Source: Eimeria necatrix (Eukaryota > Apicomplexa > Conoidasida > Eucoccidiorida > Eimeriidae). Taken from it: DNA of 64,000 nt. Below, in pieces: positions 45,001 through 56,289 of the stretch; positions within the stretch are counted from its first letter, which is position 1, and each line of letters starts with the position of its first letter. Location: positions 15,028 through 79,027 of the forward strand of contig NW_013651772.1 in NCBI RefSeq assembly GCF_000499385.1, given 5' to 3'. Both the position numbers and the translations under genes were made by a program. The notes under the pieces were generated by a model that worked only from the letters and a program-made list of their open reading frames with translations, ran no database searches and had not been told where the DNA came from.

Positions 45001-48000
45001 TGAAGGAGCCCATCGAAGGTGCCTTGAAGTCGTAGAAGAGGCCCTAGACGACTGGGATCTCTATCAGGGCTACAGTTTGTTGCCGTTTCGGTTGTCCCCA
45101 CGAAGTGTTTCTTTGCTGCAGAAGCTGCAGCAAAGTATCCCTAATGTTTCAAAGTTACCGCAGCAAGACCAGCAGTATCAGCAATGGAGAGCGCGAAGCT
45201 TCTGTGACAGTCCAGCGGGATCCCCCCCTCCCATGAAACGAGACAGTCCCATACGGCACGGATACTTGGACAAATTAGGTATGCTGAGGACCACGCTGTA
45301 GCTTCGGGGTGTAAGGCCTTATCTTGTGGTGGGGCTGTTTCCTCTGCCTCTCCCCTCTCTGCTGCTGGTGCAGCAGCCTTTGCGACTGCCGCTGTTGAAG
45401 ATGTTTAGGCTATGCCAAACTGTTCGTCGATGCCGATGCTGTCGCTCTGGGATGCCAGACTTTTGCTGCTAAAGCAGGATTCTTCACATTGCCAATGTTG
45501 CCGCTGCAGGTGACGGTCTGTGGGGCAGCCGATGGAATTTGCGTTATTTTTTGCTTCGGGGAAACCGACTTCAGTACTTCGATGACCCCAGGGACCCCAG
45601 GGCCAAACAGTCTTTCGTCCTCACAGGCGCTAAGGTCTTCCGCTGCTTCTAATTCTGTTGTTGTTCCATTCGATATCACTGTTGCCAATATATCTGTTTG
45701 GTTGCAAGTTAGTGGCATTCTACTGCTGGGGTTGATGCATGCGACCTGCTTGCCTCTTCGGAAATTCCTGTTTCTGATGGTGTCGCTGTCGCTGCTACCA
45801 CAGTTGCTGCTGCTACTGCTGCCAGAACTGAGACAGTTAACCCTAAATACTTATTCATTAGCAATAAGGCTCGAGGATTCACGGTCTGTGCTTAGGTTGG
45901 CTGGGCCGCTGATTTAGGAGAGAAGCCATTCGCCTTCTACGTGGAGACTCTTTCAAGAAAACGCCTTACACTCAGGTTAGCTTGTGAGGGTTCAGGGCTT
46001 AGTAGTTCAAATGCAGCATTGGAGGTGCACTGTCCATTGTTTACAGTATTGGTTTAGGTTTTACCGATATGCGTTATCTCAGCGGTGCCAGCGAGGAAGA
46101 ATCTCGCGCTTGGCTGATGGCACTTCATCAAGCTGCATCAACAGGGGATAGCAGCAGTACTAGCAAGTATACAGCTGGTCAGCCTACGGACTTGAAAGCT
46201 TTGCACTCCTTGGCAACCCCAGGGAGGCCCTTCGACTTATCAGAAGTGCTTTTTCGGCACCCTTCAGGGGAACCTGTGAACAATGATGAGCTTTCCTCCT
46301 TGGCAGTTAGGATGATCTCCAGTGCGGCCTCTCAAGCTGCGCCGGTGGCCTCTTCTCAACCTGCGGAGTCGCCCTTAGGGCAAGCTGCAGCTGGGACACT
46401 GTCTGCTGCTGCTTCAGCTGCTGGCACTGCTGCACAAGACCCTGTTAGCCAGAGGTACTCTTGAGGCCCCATGGCTCACGTAGACTTCTTTCTTCCGTCC
46501 TGGGTGTGTCTTATTTTCGGGAAAGGGCAGGTGATTGACTATGTGATTAATGCCTTGTGCTGTTATGACTGCTGCTGCTGCTGCTGCTGCCTCTGATGTT
46601 CTTGTCGGTGCTGCTGCTGCTCATGCTACAGGCGCAGCAACGGCCGTCTTGTGTCTAACAATAACAGTGAAAAGAAGGTAATCTATTCGCATTCTGTTGT
46701 TGCCGCCCTATTGAAGGCATCCAATGGTGCTTAGGGCTCTTCGGACGCTTTTTAAGACCTATCAGGGTCCCACTTAAAGGCCAACTTTGGAGATGCTGGG
46801 AGTACTTCCAGAAACCCTTGTGCTGGTTCTCATTTCCTGTTGGAGACCTGCTCCTGGCCCTGTGCTTTGTTCATGTTGCAGCAACAAGTAACGGAGAAGC
46901 TGCAGCAGCAAGTGTCCGTAATGAAGGTGGGAAACCGAACCTGTAGCTGATGCTTCCACCGCTGTATTTGCCGGTGCTACTGCCCTCAAGCCAAGTATTA
47001 AGTTTCGTGCTATTGTTGCTCGAATCCTCTATCTGTCTGCCAATGATTGCGTCTCCGGTTGCATCTTTTGCTGCTGCAGGGGCCCCTGAAAGAGGCCCTT
47101 GCAAGTCTAATGAAGCGGTGCCCTTGGAGCCGGTGCTTCGTAGGAAGGGGCATAGCAGCTCCGCATATGGCTTTTATGGGAACGTGCGTGGCAAAAGATG
47201 GCCTTGATGTACAGCAGCAGGCACGGGGATCACAGCAGTTGGGGGCCTTAAAGCGTTCTCTCTCGAGCATCCTTGAAGAGACAGAAGGGGGTGGATTCAT
47301 ACCATCTCTTTCTGCTGAAGGTATTGCGCTGACTGCATGCTGTAGAGTTTGTAGCTGTCCGAAAATCTAGGCATTAGTGCTTGATAGTTACGGGTTTGTT
47401 TGTGTGTACAGCTTGTGCGGTGGGGGCCCTCGTCGTTTCCTTGCTGCTGATGGTGCTGTCCGCTGCTTGTGCGGCATGCTGCTGCTCAAGTCTTCTGCTT
47501 CTTATGTGGCGTATGGTGGGTGGATGCTTCGGGCCCCTGGGACTATTCAAACATATCTTGAACGCCGCTTCCCACACAGGCATATTAGGTTGGAGTGATT
47601 CTCCAAGCAGGGCTTATGGGGTGCGTTCGTGGTACTGGGGGGCCATTCTCACACTGTTTGAGGCATTCAGGGCCGCAGCAGCAGCTACTGTTGCTGCTTT
47701 GCTTCTCTGGGGGGCCCTGTATATTTTATTTATCTTCTTCTGGAGCAAAGCCTCCCAGAGGAAACGGGAACCCCCTGCAGCGAGGGCGCCTCCCCTACTG
47801 AAGGCTGCGTGCCTAGCAGAAGGGCCCCCAGAGTCAGTGTTGTTGTGTGCGCTTCCCCCTGAAGCCAAGAGTAAGCATCAACTTCTACGTGGGTGCTGCA
47901 CCTGAAAAGGGACCTAGGCAGGCTTAGGGCCTCTATTCTAGCCTCCCGTGGCCAAGCCCTCCAATTCTTGGCCCGCTGTCAGTTCTCGTTAGAAGAAAAG

Positions 48001-51000
48001 GCCGAAAGGCGCCTTCACCGGGCTAACGTTTTTCACTAGATGTGATGTGCATGCTTGTGCTGCAGCAGTAGAATGGGTGCCCCCCGATCCCTCGGCGTTG
48101 GGTGCAGGGGGCCCCTTCTTAATGGAGGATATCGAGACTCTCAGGCCCCTGGAACTGCTCTTAAGTGACCCGAGAACTGTTTCTTCTCTCTGCTGGTGGG
48201 CAGTTCGTCGAGAGGTCCCCAGGCTGTCAGACTTTCTTACTTGGCTCTTAGCTCCCCTTATCCAGCAGCAGTTGCAAGAGCAGCGCCAGCACCAATTGCC
48301 GCAGCAGGAGCGGAAGTTGCAGCAGCAGAAAAGCGAGGAGCTCACAACAACAAACAAAGCTGCCGCAGCAGGGATGTTGCTGTTGCAGTTGCTCTGGCGG
48401 CTGCTCGAGCAGCTGATGCTAGTTTGCTGCTGGGGCGGCATTGCTTTGGGAGGAATTCTAGGAGCCTTCCTAATAACATTTTTGGGCTCCCTCTGGGTGC
48501 CCCTACGCTTGCGTCGAGTATCTTGGTCTGCGTCTCTTGATGGTAACGGCTATCTTCTTTTCTCCCAGCTGTCTCCATTGCCTGAAGAACGTCAGGAACT
48601 TCGTGGAAGCCCTCAAGACGATTCTGCGGGTCCGTTTGCAACAAAGTCTTTGTGGAAGGCGATCAAGGAACGGGCCTTGACCCCTTTTAGATGCTGGCAC
48701 TCCCAGGGCTGGGAGCCTTTTCCCCACGGGGCCTCCCAAAAGACTTCCCATGACGCTGGAGGCTTCGAGGCTCTCCTTGTTATTCCTCTTCCTGCAGTTC
48801 CAAGTAACTCTTTGTCCACCGGCCTAGAGAAAGTGCAGCAGCTACAGCAGCAGCTTCAGAAAGAGTTGCAGCAGCAGCACTGGAGCTTGGCGTCTCTCCG
48901 GCTACAGAAGACGCCTGATGCTGAGCGGGAAGGGCGCACTGAGAATCTCTGGGCCTCCCGTGATGCTGCTTCTGCCTGGGATTCCCGATCCTGGAAAAGC
49001 GAAACCATTCCGATGTTTAACAGCATGGCGTCTGAGGCCGTCTCAGAGTCTTCTGCATGCACTCACGCATGTGTTGTTGAAACCGACGAAAGCCCCTGTC
49101 TCGTCACTTGGGTAGGGGCACTTCGTTGGGGTACACGGAATGTCCCTCGTTGGCTCGAGGGTTTGTTGACTCTCAGGCAGGCAGAAGCTACCTTGGGAAC
49201 ACTTCTTTCTCACCTTCGAGCTCGCAGAGGCCTCCAGTCGGGGGGACCCCCGACGTCTTACGGCGTTAGGGGGCCTTTGACACCTTCCCTTCATACTGTA
49301 GGTTATTCTTCCTAGCCACTCCTGCCAGGCACCAACTAGCCTTTGGCAGCTGCTGCTAACTACTAAGCGATTACTTCGGCTCCGTGCTGAGTCTGTAGGA
49401 ACGCTTTGCTCTTCTGGAAGGGCCTCTTTGAAAGCTCTAATGTGGGAACCTCTGAGGACACGCTTCTAAGAATGCTCCAAAACCCGCCTAAGCGCCGTTA
49501 GATGTTTTCTGGGCTTTGCGTTTGGCTTGTGTAGGTCTACACAGAAGAGCCACCACTAGGGCCTTTCAATGCATGCACGGGCACAGAGAAAGCCGGCATT
49601 GACCTTGTAGGGCCTCTCATGGAATTCTACAGTGCCCACGGGACCCTCAAAGGCTTCGAAGCAGAGTCTTTGGCCCGTCAGAGGGCGAAGCAAAAATACA
49701 AGGACACTGCAAGCAAGTGAGGCCCCCAAACTGGCGATAGAGCTCCCTTGGAAAACCGCAAATAACCAGACTTGCACTTACTACGGAAAAGCCAGAAGGA
49801 TTTAAGGGCCTGTGGATGTGATGTTGCTGTTTTAAGACCATACCCATTGGCCGGCTGGAGGAAATGTGCCTGGGAGGGCCTAATGCAGGAAGAGTCCCTA
49901 GAGCTCGACAAACAGCGGTGCCTTCTCATGAAGTTGCTGCGAAGGCAGCGTGCAGATATCCCCAGAGGTATCATCACCCCCTAATTCATCGTAGCCTAAC
50001 CCTTCCGGTTTGAAACCCTAAATCGTAAGCCACTACTGCTTGCTCCTTCTGTGCAATGCCTCGTGTATTTACGGCTGCTTCCAGCGTAGGAGTTATGACA
50101 AGGCTTAAGGCTTAAGTATTGGGTCTAGGCCCAAGTGACTGAAGGTCAAACCTCACAGTTTAGGTGCTTCGCAGGTCCACAGCTCCCTTCAAGTGGCCCT
50201 CTTCCTATAGGGCTGCTTCGGGCTGCCTCGCTGCTATTGCTGCTACCGGATTGCATGGCACAGGGACCCCCTATTCTCAAGAAAGCTTTTGCTGGAGGCC
50301 CGCTAGAAAAATTTAAGGCAACATTGGCATTCGCTGTGTCGATTTTGCACAGAGGTGTGTCGCTGATTATCGTTTTGCTGTCCTAGTGGCTGTTGTAGCC
50401 GCCTCTGATGAGGCCACTTCTCTTGCGGTACTACGATTCCAGAAGTGCAAGCGCAGCAGAAACGGGTTTCTTTAAAATGGGCCGATCCCATTTTAGCAGT
50501 CGTGCTGCTCAGTGCCATGAGAGCCTTGCGTGGCACCTCTCTTCTTTCCAGCTTTTCGGCATTGTAGGCTAGGGTTAGGAATGGCATTTAAGTGTTTAAG
50601 TTTCTGTGTTGATCTTCAGGATGCTGGCAAGCCCCACCTCTGGCAGCGTACTTAGGAGAGACATTTCAGGGCCATCTGCAAGAGCCAGCAGGAACTCCCC
50701 GTGGCCAATTGGGGGCTTCTCAGGGAGGCTGGCTAGTTTACGTGGAGCAGACGGGCGTGGGGCCTCCAAGTACCCTTTTTTCGCTCTCTAGCCCCGGGTC
50801 CATGGCGCAGGTTTGGGGTCATCTATCTTTCCTTGTAAACTATCAGGTATGGAAGATCTTTAAAAGAGCCCCACAAATACAGGGCCACTAAGGAGAGTAC
50901 TGGGGAACCAATGGAGAGGGTCATCATTTTTGTCTACCTTCGTTCGTTGGCTGAGAGAGCCTCGCATTCTTAGCATATCTTGAGGAAGCCCATTTGTGTA

Positions 51001-52640
51001 TTTTTGCTTATGGTTTTGCTGATCAGCCTGGACAGTGTGTAGTTACAGTTAAAGGCAAAATGAACGTCTGTTTCTCTAAAGGGGAGATGTTCTCGTTCTC
51101 ACTGCCTGAACTGCACATTGAGGGCCTTTTGTGGGGTCGGCGCTACTTTTATTGGCAAGGGCCCCTTCATGTGGAGGGGCCAGACGTATGCTGCACCGTT
51201 ATTGTGGCTGGGGCTGCCCAACAGGGCCCCTATGGAGGTGCCTTTCGTGATGAGCTCTTCGGCCAGGTGATGCAGAAGGACTCTACACACGATAAAGGCA
51301 CGAAGGGGCCCGAGTGTCCCCTGGATACATTGGCAACTGTCACTGGGTCCTATACAGACAAGCTGTTTTGGAATGATGAAGAGTCAGTCTGCTGGTGCTG
51401 CTGCTGGCGCTGCTACGAAGACACGAATATGTGTGGTTTAGCTGTTTCTGCCTTCAGTGCTCCGTATTCTTTTTTTCATGCTTTTTGCTGGCTCTTAAGA
51501 GTGTTTCTCAAGAAGCGGCTTCGTTTAGCTTTTGTTTTTCTCTCCAGGATTTGGAGTGTATACACCGCTCAGACCCTTCACCTCTTCGCAGTGCCAGACG
51601 AGGAGGCTCTTCCCATAGACAGCAGGTCAGACCCTAACGCCGTGGTGCCATTCTCCCATTTCACCACTTGCCCACTTAGCTAGCGAAAATAGGATTCCAC
51701 TGGCCCGACGGGACTCTATAGGTTTTTTGGGGTCCATCTCCTGCCTTCTCCATATCAGAAGGAACTGTGAAGCTCCCATCGGCGGGCGCTGTTGACGTCT
51801 CAGATTGCCTTTGTTGTTGAATCTTTGATGCTCGCGTGCCTGCCATCGCTGTGACTCTATTCAGGTTCAGGGCTGACAGCTTGCTGTTGTCTTTGGGGGA
51901 TGAAGACGCAGCAGACAAAGTGAGACGGAAACAGTTGGCCATCGAGGCCTCGGACATGTAAGGAGGAAAAAACCCAGGAGAAAACTCGGGGAAAAGTCTG
52001 GGGGTTTATCGTCTCTCTTTTGCTCCGCGTCTGTCGCTTCACGTGAATGTTTGGACTTTCTGCTTGTTTGTTGTTGGTTCTTCCGCATCGTTTTGTTCGT
52101 GCTGCACGGCCCCTACTCCTACGCAGCATGTTGCTCATGCGTGCACTAATTTTTCTGTCCTCGTTTTCTTATATGCGTCTAGCTGTTCGCTTTTTCTGCA
52201 CTATCCCGCTGTATTCTCTACTCCTATATAATTTATTTGCGCGTTGACCCCTTTCGTGTATCTGCTTTTCACTTTGCCTGCCTCTTCGATCGTTTTTCGC
52301 ATGGCTCTCTGCGAACTTGTGTGTTTTTCTGTAGGTGAATGTTAACATCTATTCCTTATTTACGATTTCTTATTCAGTATCACTGTTCGTCGTTTTCTTC
52401 GTATGTTCTTTGAACAGTCTGTGTTCCCACTTTTTCAAGTTTTCCGTGTTTGCGTCTCGGCTTCGTCTCTTGCTGCTTTGCAGGGCCCAGCAGGCGCGTT
52501 TTCTGCGCCAGCAGTCCGAAGGGTTTCCCGCAAGTCCGGGAGGCCCTACTGATTCAAGCGATCCATTTGGGGTTCCTTTAACAGCCCATTCAGAAGGGTG
52601 TCCCGCACCGCAAAAGCCGTCCCCAGGGGACACACAGTAG
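42075..52640 (+). CDS. PITP-PH-membrane-ORP multidomain lipid-transfer protein (24 exons)
   Basis: Exons: 42075-42119, 42414-42589, 42810-42872, 42899-42945, 43140-43211, 43414-43485, 44033-44583, 44749-45278, 45510-45634, 45896-45975, 46047-46454, 46632-46677, 46882-46926, 47080-47320, 47412-47870, 48066-49297, 49535-49716, 49792-49967, 50175-50354, 50620-50846, 50985-51382, 51548-51625, 51865-51957, 52484-52640. About 1,893 residues. The PITP domain (1 to about 375) has MKVVEFRLVLPLTPEEY, GEQGQYTHKRFDL, KLPGWL and VDLIDIVND. Its C-terminal part (GWVVAAMREQLL...CIDKWYDLSLEEVRAFE) is split by a Ser-rich insertion of about 100 residues. A PH domain (about 510-610) has GYLDKLG, WNLRYFLLRGNRLQYFDDP and FAFYVETLSRKRLTL, ending SEEESRAWLMALHQA. 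Hydrophobic segments lie near 835-985 and 1095-1140. The ORP domain (about 1520-1840) has LAAYLGETFQG, EQTGVGPP and LPIDSRFRAD. It presumably moves phosphatidylinositol/PI4P or sterols at a membrane contact site. One frame break exists in exon 4. Confidence 0.88.
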
Positions 52641-55600
52641 ATAGTGCCGTGTGGCTATAAGGGACATAGACTCTCCAGGCTTGGGGGTCCCCCAGTCTTA
52701 TTTGTACTTCCAAGTTTATATTTTAGGCCGTAAAGAAGCCGCCAAAAATGTTCCGCGAGAACCCAGGGTTGTAGTGTTCCCCTGCGGAGTTAACATGCAC
52801 CTCAGCGCAGCATGGAAAAGTGCAGCAGCAGCAGCACTAGAAACAACAGGAGGAACCGGGAATATTAGCAATAAGAGGAAAACAGCAAGAGTAGCAACTT
52901 GAGGAGAGTTCAACGGTGGTGGCACAGTGCAGTAACATCATCGTCCGTGCAGCAGCAAATATAGGTGCCCTAGCAGCACCACTAATGGCGATAGGAGCAT
53001 GAAGACCCTTTAGAAGCACTTGCAGGGAACAGTATGTGCATCTAACTTGGGGTTGATAGATCTGGCCGCACGCAATACGCAACGATTCGGGGGGCTCCCA
53101 CAGCGTCTTCAGGAGGGGCTTCTTTCAGGGGCCTCTGGCTTAGGCGGCGGGTACCCCTTATAGGGTCAAAGGGCCCCTTGTCTGTTATAGTAGGGTTGAG
53201 AAAGACGCAAGGAAGGAAAACAGGCGAGTGAACATATACACCGACGCTACGAATGGAAGACAGACAAAAGAATCCAAGGCAAAATCAAGGAGGTAGCGGA
53301 AACAGGGTGACACAAGCTGTTAAAGAGAAGCAAAAGAACGGCAAAATGAAGTCAGAACCGTCAAGCAGCAAAGAGAGGTAGCAAATTTCGATAAGGAAGC
53401 ATTAAAGGCCTTAGGGACAGCCCTGCAACCAAGGATATAAATTGGGACAACGCTAAGGAAGGGGTAAGGCGCACGAAGAGAATGGGTTTATACACAAACA
53501 AATTTGGAAGCATGAAGCGGCGCCAGAAGATGGGCGTGAGCACGAAAGGGAGCTAAATGTGGTGGATAGAGGTGGAGAAAAACTATTAGAGACAGGTACT
53601 CTGGCAAACAGGTAGCTTGGACTGCGCCTGCCTGTCGTTGCTTGCAATTGTGCCTTCGTCTGTCCGTGTTGCTCTCTTTCACTGCAACTATTTATCTTTA
53701 CCTTCGTTCGCCATATGCTGTTTCTATCTCTTCTTATTTCTGTTTCCTGCTTCTATACTTGGCTGTGTCTGATCCTGTCTGCCTTTCCTTCCTGCCGTCG
53801 TGCTTATTTCTGTCTTTGTCCGCAGTTGTGATTTTTTTATCGCTTTGCCTGTGTCTCTGCCAGTCTGCTTTCCTCTTGGTGTCTGCATCATTTTGCCTGT
53901 ATCTACGCGAGTTTTTTCGTGCTTTACTCCTTTCAGTCTTGTATTATCGTCCTATTTACATTTCTCTACGCTAAATAGGAGGCTTAGCATAGGGAAAAAG
54001 TCGCCACTGAACTTTGTGTCCGAATGCCCAAAACTGCCCCCCCTATCTCGTAGGTTGTTAATACAAAATAGCACGCCTCCAGAACACTCCATTTTACAAG
54101 CACAAGCCCCCAATGCCCGAAATTTGCACTGTATTCTCAACCTTTATGTTTGGCTGCAATCATCCGAAGAAGACCCTTTTGGTGCGACTCTTCTAGCTCA
54201 GAGACGTTTGGAGTCAGGGCTTTCTGGCAGTAACTGTTGTTTTTTGTAGCCCACTGCTGCAGCAGAGAAATAGTTGCAATCCAAATGCCCGCTTGTGAAA
54301 GCATATTGATCCGAGTTTATCAAAAACGGCGCACTAGATCGTAAATGCTTAAAGGTGCGTCTTAGCATGCACCTTCACAAGTGTATTCCACTTGACGTGG
54401 GGAGGCCGACTGACGGGTGTGCAACTGCAGAAGCCAAAACTAATTATAAGCCTTGAACCGTAATCTTACGCAGGTTCGGTTAGTGTGCAAGCGAGCAAAA
54501 ATACTTAAGCACACAGGGCCATTGCAAACGTGCAGCACCAAAGGAAGCCTTCAGGTTGTTGGTGGCTCTTCAAGGGCGTTAAGGGAAACTAGAACGGTCA
54601 AGGTCGTAGATGGCCCTCACCAAGCATTCTTTCTGCGAGCGAAAGGAGGTTAGAGGCCCATATTGGACACTTTGGGACGCGCCGCCTAACTCAACCAGGG
54701 GATACATAGTTGCTTAGTGATGAGTTCCGCTATAAGAAGGGCACCGCGACAAGAACTGCTTAAGCAGTCAACAGCAACTAATAATAGCCCAAGTGCCAGC
54801 TAATAGTGCCAGAAAGAGAATATGAGTGGGGAACAGAAGGTGTTTTTAGGGGCTTTACGGACGGGATAACCCTTAAGAAATGCAATGACCTGATGAGAAG
54901 TGCCCTGGCGTACCAGGCAAACTTGAGGACACAGGGGCTTTTTGGGACTCAGAAACCCCTGAGAAAGAAATGCGATTACGCGGTCCCAGAGTCTGCTGAG
55001 TATCCATTGTATGCTTCCTTCCGTGGTGCTGTTCTTGCCTCTAGATTGTAGGTGACCTCAAGATGCGGTGGTCCACTTGACCAATGCCGCCAGCGCTTAG
55101 GGCTAAATTGTAGCTTGAAGTATGGAAAAGAACCTAGTTTAATTTTTTCACTCTTTTATACAAATAAAGAAGAGTCGTAATACATTATCAGGGCCTCCCT
55201 TAGGGTTCCGATCACCTGGCCACCACCGGGGCCCCGGAGGCCCCAGGGGCCCCGGATCCCCCCTTGCTCGTTTCCTTCTCATGCAGGTTGCAATGCATAC
55301 AGTGGACGTCGACATACTTTGAGACAAAAAAAAGAAAAACTCCGCTCCCATTTCCTTCACAGTCACTGCTGCATCTCTGCTTTAGACAAAACACGGGGAA
55401 TGTATGAGGCTCATGAGGTCACCTACACAGTTGCCGCGAAGGAGGGTGTAAGGCTCAATGCTTAAAGCTAAGAGTCATACAGCTGTAAAAAACATAGATA
55501 ATGTGCAGGAAATGAAGAGGTAAAGGGAGTTAGCGGGGAGAACGAAAGGCAGCGCGGGCGAGCCATAGGCGAGTCTGAGCGGGCAGCACCGGCGTGTACC

Positions 55601-56289
55601 TAACTTCCACGAGGAGAGAGGGACATGGAAAATTGTCACAGAGCACCATTTATTTGCAACGGAAAGACAAGACAGGAGGAAACAGCCTAGAATACTGCCG
55701 TGGACAACGGCCGGGGGACAGGATACATCGGGAGAAAACCAAACATACGAATTTGTGCAAGGATAAACACGCATAAAATGGAATGCTTAGAATACAACTC
55801 TACATGAATAAATGCAAAAACAGAAGGGCTGCTAAGCAGAGAGTGCAGTGCGCGTACAAGTTTACCTGTAAATGGCTGAGGGAAGAACACAGAGGCAATA
55901 GCAGCAAATTGCCAGAGGATGACAAAAAGGAGGAAGTGCAGTGGACAGGCACAGACAAATGCAAGGACAATTTTCATCCCTTACTTTTTTCTTCTTGCTC
56001 TCAAGACCCTACAAAAGTCCAGAAAGGAAAAGTCAACACACCAGCACAGTTGAGTTATAGTGCTCTAGGTAGAAGCCCCACTGATTGTGAACCAAAGCGA
56101 CACCGAAGAAAGAAAAATAAAACGCTTGGAAAAGGTTAAAACGGGGAGTTGAAAACAAAGGAAAGAGTCCACTGCAACAGATACTGAATTTGAGTCAGAA
56201 TTCGAACCAGGAAGAGGAGTGGAGATAAAAAGAAACGAAAACACAGGCCGTAGCGATCAGTTCTCCCTCTTTCTACTTTCTGATCTACA
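52641..56289. other. Intergenic between the PITP-ORP and kinesin-9 genes
   Basis: Same-strand neighbours separated by 3.6 kb. Frames are short and low in recognisable content. A short CAG run lies near 52822-52836 and a GGCCCC-rich patch near 55220-55255. No RNA genes seen. An 81-codon frame at 54806-55051 (+) is too weak to call. Confidence 0.45.

Noticed and set aside
54806..55051. 81-codon plus-strand frame
   Set aside because: Short, isolated, without splice partners or a known domain.
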